Source: Trigonopsis variabilis | Lineage: Eukaryota; Ascomycota; Trigonopsidomycetes; Trigonopsidales; Trigonopsidaceae | Direction of reading: 5' to 3' | Assembly: GCA_003707065.3 (NCBI GenBank) | Contig: PPXM03000003.1 | Location: 62,001-126,000 of the forward strand | Length of the DNA: 64,000 nt | In this document: piece by piece, positions 40,305 through 50,335 of the stretch | Layout: every line of letters begins with the position of its first letter | How positions within the stretch are numbered: position 1 is the stretch's first letter | The notes under the pieces: generated by a model | The model's input: only the letters and a program-made list of their open reading frames with translations | Told to the model about the DNA's origin: nothing | The model's database searches: none | Made by a program: the position numbers and the translations under genes

Positions 40305-41555
40305 ATGGACTCTAGAGTAGATGCTCGCCCAGAGATCCTAGAAGATCGGGAGGAAATAGCAGTTCTTACAAGGACTTTAGGTTCATTTCTAATTTATCGT
40401 GGGACGGCGACAAGCAATATAATTCGAGCATTAAAAGAGCGATGGGAGAGGAGAAAGAGAGACTACGATGTCATTATAGACCCTGAGATATTTAATTTAA
40501 GACAGAGAAGTTTAGAATTGGCAATCGGAAGAAACGCAGCTGTTCTGGAGCAGATTGCCCAAATCTCGACCAATGACTGGACGGCACCGGGGGAATATGA
40601 TGAGTGGAGTGCTCCTCAGGCGACGGATGTAGAACGGACGCAAAGTGTGTTGAAGCAATTGGTCAGAGATTGGAGTGAAGAAGTAAGTAGGAAAGTCTTG
40701 AATGGCAAGCTGAAAAATAAGGGTGCTGAAGAGCGTCGCCTTTGTTATGGTACTGTCATCGACGCTATAAATGAACGAATTCCAATTGAAGACCGCAGTA
40801 AAATAAAAATTTTATGCCCTGGGTGCGGATTAGGGCGGTTACCTTTTGATCTGGCTGCTCACGGTAGTATTCGTGGTCCTCTGTTGGACTAATTAATAAG
40901 GATACAAGGCTGAAGGAAACGAATTTTCTTATCATATGCTGATGACTTCAAACTTTATCTTGAATCAGTAAGTCATCATCTGGCAAAGTACTGCTGACTG
41001 TTGTTCAGCATTCATCGGAAAGAAAGCTACAAAATCAGTCCTTTTATTCATACATTTAATAATCAGCAATCAATAGAATCTATGTGCCGAGCGATTGCTA
41101 TTCCTGATTTAGCGCCTTCTCTGGTGTCGCAACATTTTAGAGATTTTGGACTGTCCATGTCAGCTGGTTCATTTACTGATATCTATCAGCATCAGGAGAG
41201 TTACTGGGATATCATTGCTACCGTCTTTTTCATTGATACTGCAAAGGATGTCATCGAGTACCTGAAATTGATCAAATCATTGATCAAACCAAAGGGCATA
41301 TGGATCAACCTCGGACCGTTATTATGGCATCATCCTGGAGAGACTACTGTTGACTCAGCTCAATCATCTTACACTGTGAATGCTTTTCCTGTTAATGACC
41401 TTTCAGTGACGGAGCTAAAGACTCTGATACGCAGAATAGGCTTTACCTTTGTACAGGAAGAGAGCGGGCTGAAAACGACTTACGCTGGAGATTCCCAATC
41501 CCTGGCTGGGTATATCTATGATTGTGAGTTTTGGATTTGTACTGTTTCGAAGTGA
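40305..41555 (+). CDS. Carnosine N-methyltransferase homologue (N2227 family)
   Basis: Three exons, 40305-40863, 40901-40967 and 41009-41555, with introns of 37 and 41 nt; 390 residues. It is a SAM-dependent methyltransferase of the CARNMT1/YNL092W family. The helical N-terminus ends in YGTVIDAINERIP; the SAM-binding motif I is KIKILCPGCGLGRLPFDLA (PGxGxGRL), and splicing restores HGYKAEGNEFSYHMLMTSN, the second hallmark. Later FGLSMSAGSFTDIY, then DTAKDVIEYLKLIKSLIKPKGIWINLGPL and the C-terminal YDCEFWICTV complete the fold. Human CARNMT1 methylates carnosine and a histidine in some proteins; fungi lack carnosine, so the substrate here is probably a protein or another dipeptide. The minus-strand open stretch begins only 3 bp upstream of its ATG. 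Confidence 0.93.
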
Positions 41556-44500
41556 TTTATCTTCGAATTCTATCAATTCAATCTACTTTAGAATCGGATT
41601 CGACAAATTAAACAGGCTTTCAAATATGCATTAGAATTAGGTCGTTGCTACTTGAAGAGCAAATATTTCTAAAAGGAGGGGAAAACTGCGCAAGGTATTT
41701 TATCGAAGTCGCAAATTCTAAATCTCAGGTTTCACCAAAATTCTTGCCAGTGTTTCCTATAATGTAAGACTATTAAGACTACAACACCGATCCTGCCGGC
41801 ATTCTCTGTGTTTGTTCCTCCAGAATCGGCTTGCAAAAAAGTGAGGACATACGCTGATGCCCGCTAATATAACAAAATCACTTCAAAGCAACTCGTGCCT
41901 TCATAAATAGACGCACTTCCATAATTATGACTGGTCGGTTATTGAGACTGGCTGATCAGCCGTTCGAAAAAGTCACATTCGTACGGTCAGTAAGATAATG
42001 GCACCTCTCTTTTTGTCTACCCGTCGTAGCAATGGATGAATGAAACTCTCAATGGCTAAAGATGGGCTACTGGAGGAGATTGAGAATTCTCTTTGACCCT
42101 ACATGTTCGGCACTAACCTGGAGCAAGAAGCACTCAAAATACGATATATTGAATAAATACTCAATTATGACGCAATAAACTATCAATAGAGTCAGGACTT
42201 TGCTCCGAACGCACTGCGAAACAGCCGCTGACAGGTGCAGTTGTCACACCTGGGGTAACTTAAATTATAACTGGTGATGCGGGAGCATAGAGAAATTTGC
42301 TCAAGCTTGTAGACCTGAAAACAAACTTGACTGCATGCAGATCCAGGCAGTGTCTGTGGCATTTCCGGCCTCTTTGATTGAGATAAAAGCTACTCAGAAA
42401 AAAAAACGGACATTAGAGTAACTGTCTTTTGTCACCCAAAAAGGGTCGTAGCGATTTCAGGTCAATACCATACGCCAAATTATATAACGAATATACCCTG
42501 ATGGGCCCCCCACACTTGGAATCAATACTATTGGATAAGAGTGGGTCATATTGTTAAAGCAATCACTTTACTTTATATATGCATAATCTTAAACGCGCTG
42601 CTTGGAATTAGAGCTCGAAGCCGCGGAGGATATTAAACTAAGCCCCTTGGTTTGCCAAATGTCATGAACAGTAGACAACTTCTTTGCTTCTTTTTGGCTC
42701 TTTTTATCAGTTGCAAAAATATGGCGTTCTGCGGGATTATTCGTAAGCGATCAGCCGCCATCAACAGGGCTGTCGTTACGGGTTCTAACAGTCGCTTCTT
42801 GGCTAGTTTCTTCGTTGAAGGGAAGAAGAACTGCGGCAAAGTTATCCGAAAGAGCGGATACTTGCATACCGGCAAAATCAGTTCGATCAAATCAGCAGAT
42901 TTTCTGAAGCTACTTGCCGTTCAGTTCACCCGATGTGTCTTGTACGAAAGCAACAATTTACTTCTGACCTTGCCTAACTAAGATTCTTGGCATACTTTCT
43001 GGAAAATCATCACAAGGCCTGAAACCTTCCAGTCATAGGCTGAATGTCAAATATGTTCACGAGTACCTTGCGCCTCTCAGCGTAGAACACGTTAAAACAT
43101 AGAGCTATTCGATATGACATGAAGAGATGTTTTGGCCCAACCTTGTTTCTTCTCGGTAGAGAAAGGACGGGTAACAAAAGTTTTTTTTTCTTCAAGTCTG
43201 ATTGGGAAATAATGGTAGAGGCTGCAGTTAGGGCGTTACTTCACTAGAGCTCTAAACAAAAGCGATTGGGAAAGAGACGGATTATATAAAATAGAGACTA
43301 ATGGATATTTGATCTTGGCTGAAAGGTCTGATTTCTTCTTAAATGGAAAAATAAACTGCAATGACACCTCTTCGCAGATAAAATGATTATTTTATTGCCA
43401 TAGTTATTGTTCTCCCTGTCAATTTTTCTGCAAATAGCTGGAACTCCTAAAGCAGAAGCCGCAAAATTCGGCTCGTAACAGTCCGGGGACAAATCAAGGC
43501 ATTGACCACAGTGTATTCCAAGAAGTGAATAATCTTAAGAATCAAGAGTAGAAATTGAATAAAAGTGCTTGTGAATACGGGTCAGAGTGGTCAGAATGAC
43601 AAATCTTTAGAGCTTCGTAGCCACGCAAGGTGATGAAGTGATATAAGAAAAGCTCACTATGGGAACACCGTAATGGGTGATGGAAAAAGATACATGCACA
43701 CACCGGAAGCCACCGAGCGTGACGACGCGATGAGTTACCAAAGTAGACTAGACGCATCCAAAGCGAGAGATACAAGCAACTACGGCTCAAGAGTTCACAA
43801 CGAAAGAAAGATGAAAAGTGACGTAGGTGCAGGACATTGGCTGAAGCCATGGATTCACGTAGGTGGAGTATCATGTACTCAAAAGATTGTCCGGGTTGAT
43901 CCGATATGATGTTACGAGGAAATTGTTCGGTCCCTAATTGCACCCTGATGGTTCCACTGTGTGTGAATTATACAATGGGGGGAAAATTTTTGGCTAGGGC
44001 AGGTGATCACTAAACAAATTTTAACTGGCTTAAGCAGATAAAAAACCAAAGAGAGGCATCTCAGGGGAGCAAAACTCTAGAACATCACCAAACCAAATCA
44101 AGAAAGTACCGTAACTATAATGATGCACTAGTTCTCTTTGGCTTCTAGGCATATATCTTAGTACTATGTCTGCGTAAAGTATCAACGACATTCGCGGCGC
44201 AACCGCCATGATGCGAGACCGCAATTATCAGATAATTTCAGTTCGCCAATCAGATCACTGCGTGGGATGCTGGATTACTTCATTTATACCCAACTACATC
44301 TGATTAGTCCATGGTGTGCACAATATTTATTGGATGACCCAAACACAAGGTATGGGTCTATATTATAACTAGTCCTGCTCCGATTTCCCTGATATCCGTT
44401 CCTGATCGACCTTTCAATTGAGACAGATCGATCTGCAAAATACCGGCGACAAGCTTCAACTAGTTTCAGATGAAAAGCTTGACCTCTCATCTTGTTAAAC

Positions 44501-45046
44501 CCAAATTCCCTTTCCGGTAACCTTCGAGAGGCAATGCTCGTAGCCAATTAGCGGTTGCTTCTTTTGCACAAACAGGTCAGGAGGACAAGGCCAAACCAAT
44601 CATGGCTGACACATCATTGTCCTCTCGCGTGTCAATTTTTCTCTTCTAAGCATAAATCCAATCCACGTTTCAAAAGGAGGTGAAAATTGTACGCCCCTCG
44701 CAATTTTACCGCACGGCTCTCTCACTACGAACTTGCAGAAACATATCTAAGCAAGAAATGTTTTTCGGACACCACGGAATTGCTATTGTATTCCAGAGTC
44801 TCTGTGGGCTAAGGATTATAAGAAATGGGAATCACTTTTTTATCTATATGTCAGCGGAGGCTTATCCGTAAGCTCCGGAGAGCGGTGAGTAGTCTGTTAC
44901 ATTGTTACTGAAATAAACATAAATCTGGAACGCCATTGTATCACATATAATGTACGCAGCTAGCTACACACTAGTTGTATTACCAAGCTGATTTCGCGTC
45001 GGATGATCTAACAAGTATAAACGTCATTAGTATATCATTACAGTCT
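41556..45046. other. 3.5-kb gene-poor region
   Basis: No gene recognised on either strand. Open frames are at most 133 codons (43542-43943 minus, 42652-42981 plus), overlap each other on opposite strands and have the Cys/Leu/Phe/Ser-rich composition of chance translation. I searched by eye for tRNA B-boxes, spliceosomal RNA signatures and long terminal repeats and found none. This is several times longer than the typical gap in this window. It may hold non-coding RNA, diverged transposon debris or a replication origin, but the sequence does not show which. Confidence 0.45.
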
Positions 45047-46253
45047 TTATGGTGTGGATGGTTTATTTACCACATGTTCTTCGACCCTCTCGACGTCTCT
45101 GCCAACGCTGCTTTCTTCAGAGTCGACATCGGCAGAGTGCTCTTCAGTTAAAAGATGGCTCTGCAGGACCTTGGCAGAAGCATCAGCATTAACATGTCTC
45201 AAAGCCTCATTTTTAGCATCATACCGGTCTCGGATGAACTTGGGAATAAACTTAGGGAGAGTGCCCCTCTTCTCAATGTAGAGAAGAAGTAGGACAACAA
45301 GAATAATGCAAAGCCAGTAGAGATTGTAAGCCAAGACTGAACCATTAGTGGCACTGTTTTCCCAACCAAATAGGGCGTTGAAAATCATCCAGCCGTTGTC
45401 AGTCTCACCATTACAACAATTGACATGCCACACAGAGACTCGGACATCATAAGAACCAGGTCCATTACCTTCCTCAGAGACGTCACTGCCAACCATTTTA
45501 ACGAAGGTATTGTCCTGGAAATACCAGACAGCCTTTGAAAAAAGTCCAGCGCCAACGAGGTAAAGGAAGCAAGTCGAAGCAATAAGGAAAATCTGAATTG
45601 ACATAAAATGACCACCATGATAAATGACAAGACCGCAAGCGACACCAGCAATAAGACCGCAAATGACGGCAATTGGGAAGGCCGTTGCAGGTTCGGTAAG
45701 CGAGACACCACCAGTAAAGACAATGGCTTCGACACCTTCACGTAAGACGGTAATAAACGGTAAAATAGCCATAGCATATTTCCTTGACATAGATTTAAAT
45801 CTAAATTGATACCATTTCTTCTTGTGGTTTGGCTCCTCCAGTAAGGCTTTGGCAATCTTAACTCTCCATTTGTCTTGCATCTTATTAATTCTCAACATGG
45901 CGAGACCCATCAAAGAAATCAAAACCGTCGCAATAACGGAAAAGACACCCTCCCAAATATCTTCCGAATTTCCCCAGATATCTCTACCAAGGCCATAAAA
46001 CACACCGATAAAAGCACCACCGATGCAGAGACAAATAAAGAAGCCGATAGCGGAGCCTATCCAGACTTGCCATACCAGTCGTTTGTATAGCTTCTTATCT
46101 CGGTCACCAATACCTTGCTTAAGAAAGGCCAACAAGACTGAAACGATGATAGAGGCTTCAAGAGTTTCTCTGAAAATACTAACAATTAATATCCCACCAA
46201 TTAGGTTATTCTACTTACATGAAAAAGACCGAGACTGAGAAGACGTTAACCAT
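45047..46253 (-). CDS. FTR1: High-affinity iron permease Ftr1
   Basis: Two exons, 46219-46253 and 45047-46178, with a 40-nt intron; 388 residues. It is the plasma-membrane Fe3+ permease that works with Fet3. The first exon gives VNVFSVSVFF, the start of span 1; splicing yields IFRETLEASIIVSVLLAFL with the first REXXE iron motif (RETLE). The second REXXE is in ITVLREGVEAIVFTGGV. About seven hydrophobic spans are visible. The extracellular loop near residues 240-300 and a cytosolic tail (about 320-388) rich in Glu and Val are present. The chosen start is the first ATG of the short exon and matches the family N-terminus. It is divergent from FET3 across a 641-bp promoter with three iron-type GATA sites, so co-regulation is expected. 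Confidence 0.97.
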
Positions 46254-46493
46254 GGTGAATGGAGAACGAAACTGGAAAGTCCCTTTTCACTTGTCAATAG
46301 CTTGGGATTTCTAGTGTTTTTAAAGCTTGCTCAAATGGTGGAGGCCCAGAAGTCTCTTCACTTGAAAAGACTGCCTAAACGGGCTATAATACTAAAAGAC
46401 CACACCCCGGGCCACAACTTGACATTATGAAGCCATAAGTTTTAGATTCTCGTATGGATTGGGACAGTTCTCAAATCCTATCATAAACGATCA

Positions 46494-46502
46494 ATCTGAT
46501 AA
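46494..46502 (+). promoter_or_regulatory. Iron-GATA repressor site 1 (ATCTGATAA)
   Basis: Exact match to the ATCWGATAA element. First of a tandem pair between FTR1 and FET3, 241 bp upstream of the FTR1 start codon. Confidence 0.65.
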
Positions 46503-46526
46503 TGAGTTGTTTCAAATCGCCTTATG

Positions 46527-46535
46527 ATCTGATAA
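46527..46535 (+). promoter_or_regulatory. Iron-GATA repressor site 2 (ATCTGATAA)
   Basis: Second identical copy, 33 bp after the first and in the same orientation, about three helical turns apart. Confidence 0.65.
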
Positions 46536-46709
46536 GACAGAAATGTGTAGACTGTAATTATCGAGCTCTAATGATATCTTTCGAAACATTTTTTGCGGTG
46601 ATCTAATTGTCCCTGAATTTGATTCTATCCCTTTATGGCGCTCGACCTAGAAGGGTATTGGTCACATGGAGACTGGGCAAACTTAATTCCGCTTATGTAA
46701 TAAAAGAGC

Positions 46710-46718
46710 TTATCTGAT
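46710..46718 (-). promoter_or_regulatory. Iron-GATA repressor site 3 (ATCAGATAA)
   Basis: Third copy in reverse orientation, about 175 bp upstream of the FET3 start codon. Confidence 0.6.
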
Positions 46719-46894
46719 CTCAATACGATCGAAAGCGCTAGGACGCATTTGGTGGGGCCATTTTTTTACTTCGAGCCGCACAATCTGTATCCCATTTGGA
46801 CGCATGTACTCTTGACATAGACCTTAAAAGCTTTCCTACCCATTAACGCTCGAGCTGACAATTGAATATTTTCTTCTTTTCGTGCTTGACCAAG

Positions 46895-48823
46895 ATGAAA
46901 CTAGCACGTCTTGTCTCATTATCTTTACTTGGTTTTGTTGCTGGTAAAGACCAAGTCTTCAACTTTTCGGTCGACTGGACTACAGCCAACCCTGACGGGA
47001 TGTTTGATCGATGGGTTGTAGGAATCAATGGAGAATGGCCTCCTCCAACAATCAGAGTAACCGAAGGAGATCGAATTCTGATGAATGTAACCAATAATCT
47101 GGGGAATCAAACGACCAGTGTTCATTACCATGGGTTGTTTCAAAATGGCACCAATGGCATGGATGGACCTCCAGGTGTAGTCCAGTGCGAAATATCTCCT
47201 GGTGATCATTATCTTTATAACTTTACTGTGGATCAACATGGCGCATATTGGTATCACTCCCATACCATGAGCCAATATCCGCAAGGTTTCCGAGCTCCTT
47301 TAATTATTGACGATCCCAACAATCCCTATGCCGATGAGTATGACGAGGAGATTTTGTTGACCGTTTCTGAATGGTATCATGACAATATCCAAGACCTTTC
47401 CCAGAAATTCCTTTGGATAGGTAATCCTACTGGAGCCGAACCCATTCCTGACAGTGGTCTCATTAACGATTCCCAAAATGGTACAATAAAAGTCGAACCA
47501 GGAAAGACTTATATGATTCGGATTATTAATATGGGTGCATTTGTATCTCAGTATGTTTGGTTCCAAGATCATGATTTTAAGATCATCGAGGTTGATGGCA
47601 TATACGTTGAACCTGCTTCAGCCGAGATGATTTATATCACTGTCGCCCAACGATATACAATTTTATTGACGGCCAAAAACAGTACCGATGCCAACTTTCC
47701 TATTATTGCTTCTATGGATACTGATATGTTGGATACTGTCCCTGATACTCTTCAGACGAATACAACTGCTTTCTTAGTCTATAACGAAACAGCCGAGCTA
47801 CCTGATTCTTTTGACGAAATCGATGACTTTGAGGGTCTTTATTATGATGACTTTTATCTAACTCCTCGCGACAAAATGCCGCTCATTACTGCTGATGAAG
47901 TCACACAGTCAATCACCGTTGATGTATATATGGATATCTTGGACAATGGTATCAATTATGCTCTTTTCAATAATATAAGTTATGTTGAGCCTATTGTTCC
48001 GACTCTTATGACCGTTTTATCGGCTCCAGAGGAAGATATCACTAATCCTGTGATCTATGGTGAATATACTCATCCATTTGTCTTGGGTCATAACGAGGCC
48101 ATCGAAATTGTGCTTAATAATTACGATACTGGTAAGCATCCTTTTCATCTTCACGGTCACGTTTTCCAATTGGTTGAAAGGTCTGATGCCTCGGATACTG
48201 ATGATACCATTGTGTATGATCCGAATAGTTCCGATAATATTGTTGAGCAGTATCCAATGCAGCGTGATACTGCATATGTTAGAGGCTTAGGCAATATGGT
48301 TCTTCGATTCAGATCCGATAACCCTGGTGTGTGGTTCTTCCATTGCCATATCGAATGGCACTTAGAACAAGGTCTAGCTCTTACTCTTATCGAAGCACCT
48401 GAGCAACTCCGTGCCCAACAGTCTCTAGACCCCGAGATGCAGCGAGTGTGCAAGAATTCCGGCACCCCGTATATTGGTAACGCTGCTGGTCACAACACCA
48501 CCGATGCTTGGACTGACTTAAAAGGTCAGCCTAAAGCTCCCAAACCACTTCCGTCTGGATTTACAGCCAAGGGTATTGTCGCTCTCGTCTTCTCTTGTGT
48601 TGCTGCTGTTCTTGGCATGGCATCGATCACATGGTACGGTCTCTCCGATCTGGAGAATACACGTAAGATGGTTGAGATCAAGACAGCTAATAGACTGGGC
48701 GTTGATGAAATTCTCAAAGACAATGATCTGGATATTGAGCCTGAGGTGCGTTCCCTACTCGAGCGCGAAGCTGCAGAGGAGAAGCACGAAGAGGTGCACG
48801 AGAAGCCTGCTTCAACTTCTTAG
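46895..48823 (+). CDS. FET3: Multicopper ferroxidase Fet3
   Basis: Single exon, 642 residues from the ATG at 46895 (the upstream frame has only a TTG). A signal peptide (KLARLVSLSLLGFVAG) leads into three cupredoxin domains on the cell exterior. Copper ligands are all present: HYHGLFQ and WYHSHT in domain 1, GKHPFHLHGHVFQ and FFHCHIEWHLEQGL in domain 3. Many NxS/T sites suggest glycosylation. One membrane span (KGIVALVFSCVAAVLGMASITWYG, about residues 560-583) precedes a cytosolic acidic tail ending EKPASTS. It oxidises Fe2+ to Fe3+ and hands it to Ftr1. The divergent pairing with FTR1 and the single C-terminal anchor separate it from secreted laccases. Confidence 0.97.
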   Translation: MKLARLVSLSLLGFVAGKDQVFNFSVDWTTANPDGMFDRWVVGINGEWPPPTIRVTEGDRILMNVTNNLGNQTTSVHYHGLFQNGTNGMDGPPGVVQCEISPGDHYLYNFTVDQHGAYWYHSHTMSQYPQGFRAPLIIDDPNNPYADEYDEEILLTVSEWYHDNIQDLSQKFLWIGNPTGAEPIPDSGLINDSQNGTIKVEPGKTYMIRIINMGAFVSQYVWFQDHDFKIIEVDGIYVEPASAEMIYITVAQRYTILLTAKNSTDANFPIIASMDTDMLDTVPDTLQTNTTAFLVYNETAELPDSFDEIDDFEGLYYDDFYLTPRDKMPLITADEVTQSITVDVYMDILDNGINYALFNNISYVEPIVPTLMTVLSAPEEDITNPVIYGEYTHPFVLGHNEAIEIVLNNYDTGKHPFHLHGHVFQLVERSDASDTDDTIVYDPNSSDNIVEQYPMQRDTAYVRGLGNMVLRFRSDNPGVWFFHCHIEWHLEQGLALTLIEAPEQLRAQQSLDPEMQRVCKNSGTPYIGNAAGHNTTDAWTDLKGQPKAPKPLPSGFTAKGIVALVFSCVAAVLGMASITWYGLSDLENTRKMVEIKTANRLGVDEILKDNDLDIEPEVRSLLEREAAEEKHEEVHEKPASTS

Positions 48824-50335
48824 CATAGAGCTATATGAGATATGAATGATTTCTGCTGCTGGTAAAGGTAGATTGTATTATTAGAACGAGAAATGAGAAG
48901 TAGCTTTTGCATCATTTTGTATCTGACCTTGAACCTTACACTACGGCACCAGAGTATTTATCACAGACGTTTGATCACACTTGAACTTTTTTATTCTCTC
49001 ATCATATTGTCATTTGAATTATTTACTCAATGAGAGACTATAAAAATCATAATCATCTTATTTGTACCACTAAATACTGCAATATCTGTGAGAAATTGGG
49101 CAACAAGCGATTTACAATTTTTGAAGAGAAACTAGATGCGTGCAACTGGAGAAGAAAAAAACAAGATTTACACGAAAGATGAGACTCTGTGCTTGTAATG
49201 CTTAGCCATTAGTAAAAAAGAAAATTTACTTGAACTTGATGATTAATAGGAGCTGTTCTCTTTCTAATGGGCTTTGCTAAGGATTTCACCCAAAAAAATG
49301 CTCATTTCAATATCCAAGTATTTTTCATCTATTGTTTTTTTGCCAATTGCACCAGAATGGCTAGATAGACTAAAAAATAATAAAAAGTGCATGACGGTCA
49401 ACTTGGAGAGTAGCCTCTCTCAAGGCAATGTCTTAAAGTGCAATGAATGTGTGGGGAGCAGAGACGGCTACGCCAAGGTGTGCACACGTCATTCAAGCGT
49501 TACTATGAATGGATGGATTTGTAGGGGTCATTTCTTAGATACCATCAATCCACCAGGGGATATCTGGTATTTTGTACATTCAATAAAAGGCTAATTAGAG
49601 ATATTAAACGTGGTTGCAAGCAAGAGCTGCGAGACAGGCTGCATCTAGTAGGAAGATGCTGCAAAGTTGCAGGCACGAGAGCCCTCACCATGCACCGTCT
49701 TCTACCGCTTTCTCGTTTCTTCCCCAGAGCAGAGCTAGGAAATGCATTTCTCAATTGATAGTAATGTTGAGAACCAGGAGGAGCGATGTCTAGACAGAAG
49801 ATAGAGTCAGTGATATTCGTGTTAAAAGTGTGACAATCTAGACTGAAGCTGTTACCATTAGGATTTAATGGCCTTCCTTACTGGTTCACTGATGGTCAAC
49901 AACAGCAACAAACTTGTATTCCTCACCTGATAGTCGACAGCAATAAACTGAGGATTACGTTTCTTTTGGTAGAACGCTATCTTCAGATCACGATATTTCA
50001 TACAAAGATAAGACTCCCTCTGACGCTGATCGAGTAGTCGGGGCACATGCCCGTAGACACGCATCTCATTACAGTTACGGATGTGTACTTATAATGACTG
50101 AGTAAGCATGTCCCACATAGTGCTAAGTAATTCTTCTATAGTCTCAAAAGATTTTTCGTTCAGTAATTACCTAATCTCCAAATCTTGAAATGATTCCCGA
50201 AGGAAGAGGCCTGACTACTTCTTCGGCATCCGCCAGACAGGGTTGAGCCCTCATGAGAATGGCAGTAGTTACGGGGGGATTCGTGTCAGCGATCATGATA
50301 CCGCTACACGGGAGATTATCTGCGAAAACCGTCGA
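48824..50335. other. 1.5-kb region between FET3 and the DDB1-like gene
   Basis: No named gene. A minus-strand frame at 49858-50064 starts MRVYGHVPRLLDQRQRES and continues with a basic, Tyr-rich stretch to a possible GTGAGG splice donor near 49925; it looks more protein-like than most chance frames but no family or downstream exon could be assigned. A plus-strand frame at 49274-49594 is Cys-rich and probably chance. Confidence 0.35.
49858..50064 (-). CDS. Possible small gene, basic 46-68 residue product
   Basis: The first 46 codons (MRVYGHVPRLLDQRQRESYL, then a CMKYRDLKIAFYQKKRNPQF segment) read like a real basic protein; after VDYQ there is a GTGAGG that could be a donor, and the following codons to the stop at 49858 are Leu-rich and less convincing. 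A mitochondrial or RNA-binding small protein would fit the basic composition, but nothing is recognised. No sign of a matching acceptor that extends the frame. Confidence 0.25.
   Translation of the reverse strand: MRVYGHVPRLLDQRQRESYLCMKYRDLKIAFYQKKRNPQFIAVDYQVRNTSLLLLLTISEPVRKAIKS

Larger units (their letters stand above)
46254..46894. promoter_or_regulatory. Shared FTR1-FET3 promoter with iron-GATA sites
   Basis: The 641-bp region between the two start codons contains three matches to ATCWGATAA, the consensus of fungal iron-responsive GATA repressors (SreA, Sre1, Fep1, Urbs1): ATCTGATAA at 46494-46502 and again at 46527-46535 on the plus strand, and ATCAGATAA on the minus strand at 46710-46718. 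The paired sites 33 bp apart sit nearer FTR1, the third nearer FET3. A 9-bp word with one wobble is expected rarely by chance in 641 bp, so three copies strongly suggest repression in high iron. The rest of the region has no coding gene. Confidence 0.75.

Noticed and set aside
42633-42981. Opposed open frames of 85 and 109 codons
   Set aside because: They overlap on opposite strands, have chance-like Cys/Leu/Phe/Lys-rich composition and match nothing I know.
43542-43943. 133-codon minus-strand frame
   Set aside because: Composition (many Cys, His, Leu, Ser, Phe) is typical of a chance frame; another frame on the plus strand overlaps most of it.
49274-49594. 106-codon Cys-rich plus-strand frame
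   Set aside because: Starts in AT-rich sequence with low-complexity codons and lacks any recognised domain; treated as chance.
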